From the NCBI RefSeq assembly GCF_020037025.1, contig NZ_JAIQLH010000164.1, positions 1-32,695 of the forward strand: DNA of 32,695 bases, read 5' to 3'. The position numbers and the translations under genes were made by a program. Origin of the DNA: Streptomyces huiliensis. GTDB taxonomy: Bacteria > Actinomycetota > Actinomycetes > Streptomycetales > Streptomycetaceae. Position 1 is the stretch's first letter, and every line of letters starts with the position of its first letter. This document shows positions 30,874 through 32,695 of this stretch, piece after piece. Below the pieces are notes generated by a model, which saw nothing but the letters and a program-made list of their open reading frames with translations, ran no database searches and had not been told where the DNA came from.

Positions 30874-31407
30874 ATGTTCACCATGCGCCCGGCCACGGCC
30901 GCCGACGTCCCCGCCGTCGAGACCATGATCCTCGCCCGCTCCGCATGGCTGGAGGAACGCGGCCTGCCGAGCTGGCGGGAGAACGCCGCCGACCTCGCCG
31001 GGCAGGCGGAGAACCCTGACGGTGACGTGTGGGTCCTCGCCGACGACGACACGGAGAAGGTCATCGGCTTCATCACCGTGCAGGACCAGACCCCGCCGTG
31101 GGGCTGGACGGACGAGGAGCTGGCGGAGCCGGCGCACTACCTCTACTCCAGCGTCACCGACCCCGCGTACCGCCGGCACAAGCCCGGCACGGCCATGGCT
31201 CTGTGGGCCGTCGACCGCGCCGCCGCCGAGGGCAGGACATGGGTCCGCCGTGGCTGCAACTTCCCCGGGCTGGTCGCCTATAACGAGACCCAGGGCTTCG
31301 AACTCGTCCACGAGGTCCAGCGCACCCACGCCCGCGTCTACCTCATGGCGCGGCGGGCTCAGCCCATCAAGGAACTCGACGAGCGCCTCGCCGCTCTCCA
31401 GAGGTGA
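30874..31407 (+). CDS. GNAT-family N-acetyltransferase
   Basis: A 177-residue acetyltransferase. ATG 30874 has AGGAGA 5 nt upstream; an ATG at 30850 overlapping the previous stop (ATGA) is also in frame. The GNAT fold is visible as FTMRPATAADVPAVETMILA, VWVLADDDTEKVIGFITVQD, LYSSVTDPAYRRHKPGTAMA (acetyl-CoA loop) and LVAYNETQGFELVHEVQRTH. It should transfer an acetyl group from acetyl-CoA to an amine. In this operon the target may be a Lys or the N-terminus of the 53-residue peptide or its product, or the protein may give self-protection. A terminator-like hairpin follows. Confidence 0.88.
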   Translation: MFTMRPATAADVPAVETMILARSAWLEERGLPSWRENAADLAGQAENPDGDVWVLADDDTEKVIGFITVQDQTPPWGWTDEELAEPAHYLYSSVTDPAYRRHKPGTAMALWAVDRAAAEGRTWVRRGCNFPGLVAYNETQGFELVHEVQRTHARVYLMARRAQPIKELDERLAALQR

Positions 31408-31411
31408 TGCG

Positions 31412-31451
31412 AGGCCCCGGCTTCCCCGCTCAGCGCGGAGTGTCGGGACCT
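31412..31451 (+). terminator. Terminator-like hairpin after the GNAT gene
   Basis: AGGCCCCGGC at 31412-31421 pairs with GTCGGGACCT at 31442-31451 with one mismatch, and is followed by TTTCC. It closes the island operon and sits just outside the convergent dodecin gene. Confidence 0.5.
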
Positions 31452-31460
31452 TTCCGTGTC

Positions 31461-31487
31461 TCAGTCGCCGTCCTCCAGGCGGAAGCC
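31461..31487. repeat. Right copy of the dodecin-end repeat (att-like)
   Basis: The 27 bases including the dodecin stop are identical to 25865-25891. This copy is part of the intact gene. Confidence 0.75.
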
Positions 31488-31679
31488 GACCTTCAGGCCG
31501 ACCTGGTAGTGGCCGACGCCGCCGTCGTCCGCGAAGTGGCCGCGGATCTGGACCACTTCGAACCAGTCGAGGTTCCTCAGAGTCCGGGAAGCGCGGGCGA
31601 GGCCGTTGCGGATGGCCTGGTCCACGCCCTCGGGGGACGAGCCGACGATCTCGGTCACGCGGTACGTGTGGTTCGTCAT
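31461..31679 (-). CDS. Dodecin
   Basis: A 72-residue flavin-binding protein that assembles into hollow dodecamers storing or buffering FMN or riboflavin. ATG 31679 has GGGAGG about 10 nt upstream. The sequence is standard for the family: TYRVTEIVGSSPEGVDQAIR, then ASRTLRNLDWFEVVQIRGHF with the flavin-stacking Trp, and HYQVGLKVGFRLEDGD. The full length is kept. The last eight codons and stop are repeated at 25865-25891, so this gene appears to be the integration target whose 3' end was rebuilt. Confidence 0.95.
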   Translation of the reverse strand: MTNHTYRVTEIVGSSPEGVDQAIRNGLARASRTLRNLDWFEVVQIRGHFADDGGVGHYQVGLKVGFRLEDGD

Positions 31680-31702
31680 GGGGGACGGTCCTCCCGGGGG
31701 CG

Positions 31703-31725
31703 CGGTGGTGCTGACCCCACCACCG
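31703..31725 (-). terminator. Hairpin between the membrane protein gene and dodecin
   Basis: CGGTGGTG (31703-31710) and CACCACCG (31718-31725) form a perfect 8-bp stem with a 7-nt loop. It lies downstream of the minus-strand membrane protein gene and upstream of dodecin, so it may end the former or lie in the dodecin leader. Confidence 0.4.
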
Positions 31726-31795
31726 TCCGACACGCCGTGCGCGGGCGCGAGGCGGGCGCCGCCGTTGGCGTGGCCGTCGGGGGGGCGGCGGCGGG

Positions 31796-32695
31796 TCAGG
31801 TCCGGTGGAGGCGGCGGGCCGTGTGGTGGGCCCAGCAGAGCTGGGCGGCGCCCGCCGCCGTGAGCCAGCCGGCCAGGACCGCGGGGGCGGGTCCCCGGTG
31901 GAGGAGGACGAGGGCGAGCGCGGGCGCGGTGGTGGCCAGGGCGCCGAGGGGGCCGCGCAGGTACCAGCCGGCCAGCTGGAACACGGCGGTGTTGCCGAAC
32001 GGCGTGTCCGTCCCGACCACCGCCCGCGGCGGCAGCACCCCTCGGTACGCGCTGACGAGGGCCGCGCCGACCAGTGCCGGGACGCAGCCGACGAGCACCG
32101 CGAGACCGGCGTCGCCCCGGCCCGCCACGAGGGCCGCCCCCGCGCCGGCCGCCAGGCCCGGCGCCAGCAGGGCGGCCGGGACGACGGCGTGCCACAGGGC
32201 CAGGGCGCCGGAGGAGTACGGGAGCTGGCTGCGGCGGCGGAGGTCGTCGCTGTCCAGGCGGGCGGGCTCGACGAGGTGGGCGGCCGCCAGGTACGCGGCG
32301 GCGAGCGCGAGGACGGCCAGGACGACCCGGGGGGTCGTGCGCGCGGCAGGGGCGAGGGCGGTGAGGGCCACGGCCACCGCGAGCCACACCAGCGCCCGTA
32401 CCGGTCGGGCCGGCGCCCGGAGCAGCCCCGTCGCGTCCCGCCACGGTACGAGCAGCCACCGCCGGCGCGGCACCGGCAGCCGCAGGACGGGCCGGGAACG
32501 GGCCGTGCGGCCGGTGCGCGTCGCCAGCCGGGCCTGCCGCAGGTCGAGGGAGAAGACGGACGCGGTCATCCGCTCCGCCACCGTGGCCCGGGCGCGCAGG
32601 GCCGACGCCGGTATCCCCGGCACCGCCCGCACCCCCGCCACCAGCGCCGCCGTCGTGGAGGCCACCGACAGCGCGAGGGCGGCCGGCCACCCCGG
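31796..32695 (-). CDS. Multi-pass membrane protein, 5' end outside the window
   Basis: The frame is open to the right edge, so at least 299 residues of a longer protein are seen. The GTG at 32665 is probably internal, since the preceding codons continue a hydrophobic stretch (WPAALALSVASTTAALVAG). Features are a cytoplasmic-looking basic region (LDLRQARLATRTGRTARSRP, then RRRWLLVPWRDATGLLRAP) and about six hydrophobic helices after it, with EPARLDSDDLRRRSQLPYSS in a loop. It resembles Streptomyces membrane proteins grouped as DUF6297, possibly ABC-transporter-associated; this is a tentative recollection. Function unknown. Confidence 0.7.
   Translation of the reverse strand, partial: PGWPAALALSVASTTAALVAGVRAVPGIPASALRARATVAERMTASVFSLDLRQARLATRTGRTARSRPVLRLPVPRRRWLLVPWRDATGLLRAPARPVRALVWLAVAVALTALAPAARTTPRVVLAVLALAAAYLAAAHLVEPARLDSDDLRRRSQLPYSSGALALWHAVVPAALLAPGLAAGAGAALVAGRGDAGLAVLVGCVPALVGAALVSAYRGVLPPRAVVGTDTPFGNTAVFQLAGWYLRGPLGALATTAPALALVLLHRGPAPAVLAGWLTAAGAAQLCWAHHTARRLHRT

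Larger units (their letters stand above)
25865..31487. mobile_element. Putative integrated island bounded by 27-bp direct repeats
   Basis: The exact 27 bases of the dodecin 3' end (stop codon plus eight codons, 31461-31487) recur at 25865-25891 in direct orientation. Integration into a gene's 3' end leaves the intact gene at one border and a displaced 3' end at the other, as here. The enclosed DNA is more A/T-rich on its left side and contains accessory genes only: HTH-SUMF1, aminotransferase, small coupled genes, peptide, asparagine-synthetase-like and GNAT genes. No integrase, excisionase or replication gene is visible inside, so it would be a remnant or an element mobilised in trans. Inference from the repeat geometry. 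Confidence 0.5.

Noticed and set aside
29051..31407. Lasso peptide cluster (albusnodin-like)
   Set aside because: Cyclase-like enzyme and GNAT fit, but there is no B1/RRE or B2 protease gene and the peptide lacks Asp/Glu at core positions 7-9 after a suitable Gly. Kept only as an unassigned peptide cassette.
1..32695. tRNA or rRNA genes, transposases, integrases
   Set aside because: None recognised on either strand by eye; a covariance or profile search would be needed to exclude them fully.

Overview
The window is high-GC actinobacterial DNA, almost certainly from a Streptomyces chromosome. Codon third positions are strongly G/C. Family content is typical of the genus: LAXTG sortase substrate, FhuF-like Fe-S protein, DUF4180, geosmin-synthase-type terpene synthase, cobalamin riboswitch, TANNNT leaderless promoters. 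No tRNA, rRNA, CRISPR array, transposase or integrase was seen.

Layout. Positions 1-6.7 kb: cytochrome P450, small Cys-containing protein, Yip1-like membrane protein, APC permease, a cobalamin riboswitch driving a Ni/Co transporter, and a TcmP-like methyltransferase. 6.8-11.3 kb: secreted PAF-acetylhydrolase-like enzyme with a divergent winged-helix regulator, a CHMI-like tautomerase, a duplicated fragment of the regulator's 3' end, a four-helix membrane protein and an Fpg/Nei DNA glycosylase. 11.3-15.4 kb: a 14-bp tandem repeat, a cationic amino acid permease and a secreted GH92 alpha-mannosidase. 16-19 kb: a sortase-anchored helical repeat protein, a FhuF-like protein and an XRE-cupin regulator. 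19-24.6 kb: three divergent regulator/enzyme pairs (TetR/type B carboxylesterase, ArsR/VOC protein, AraC/alpha-beta hydrolase) plus DUF4180. 24.7-25.7 kb: a frameshifted terpene synthase.

The most unusual part is about 25.87-31.49 kb. The last 27 bp of the dodecin gene (31461-31487) recur exactly at 25865-25891 in the same orientation. This is the arrangement left when an element integrates into the 3' end of a gene. The enclosed 5.6 kb is visibly less GC-rich at its left side. It holds a frameshifted HTH-SUMF1 gene with a TTA codon and a class IV aminotransferase on the minus strand. Divergent from these is a tightly coupled plus-strand operon: four small genes joined by 4-bp overlaps, a 53-codon Thr/Lys-rich peptide gene, an intercistronic hairpin, an asparagine-synthetase-like enzyme (ATP-dependent amide-forming fold) and a GNAT acetyltransferase. 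I read this as a candidate ribosomal-peptide modification cassette on a mobile or formerly mobile island. It has no lasso B1/B2 proteins, lanthionine enzymes or transporter inside the window, so its product class is unassigned.

The right edge holds dodecin and a truncated multi-pass membrane protein. Several enzymes sit divergently from a regulator, which suggests local substrate- or ligand-controlled expression. Two neighbouring minus-strand genes (terpene synthase, HTH-SUMF1) each carry an apparent single-base deletion; whether these are real mutations or assembly errors cannot be decided here.
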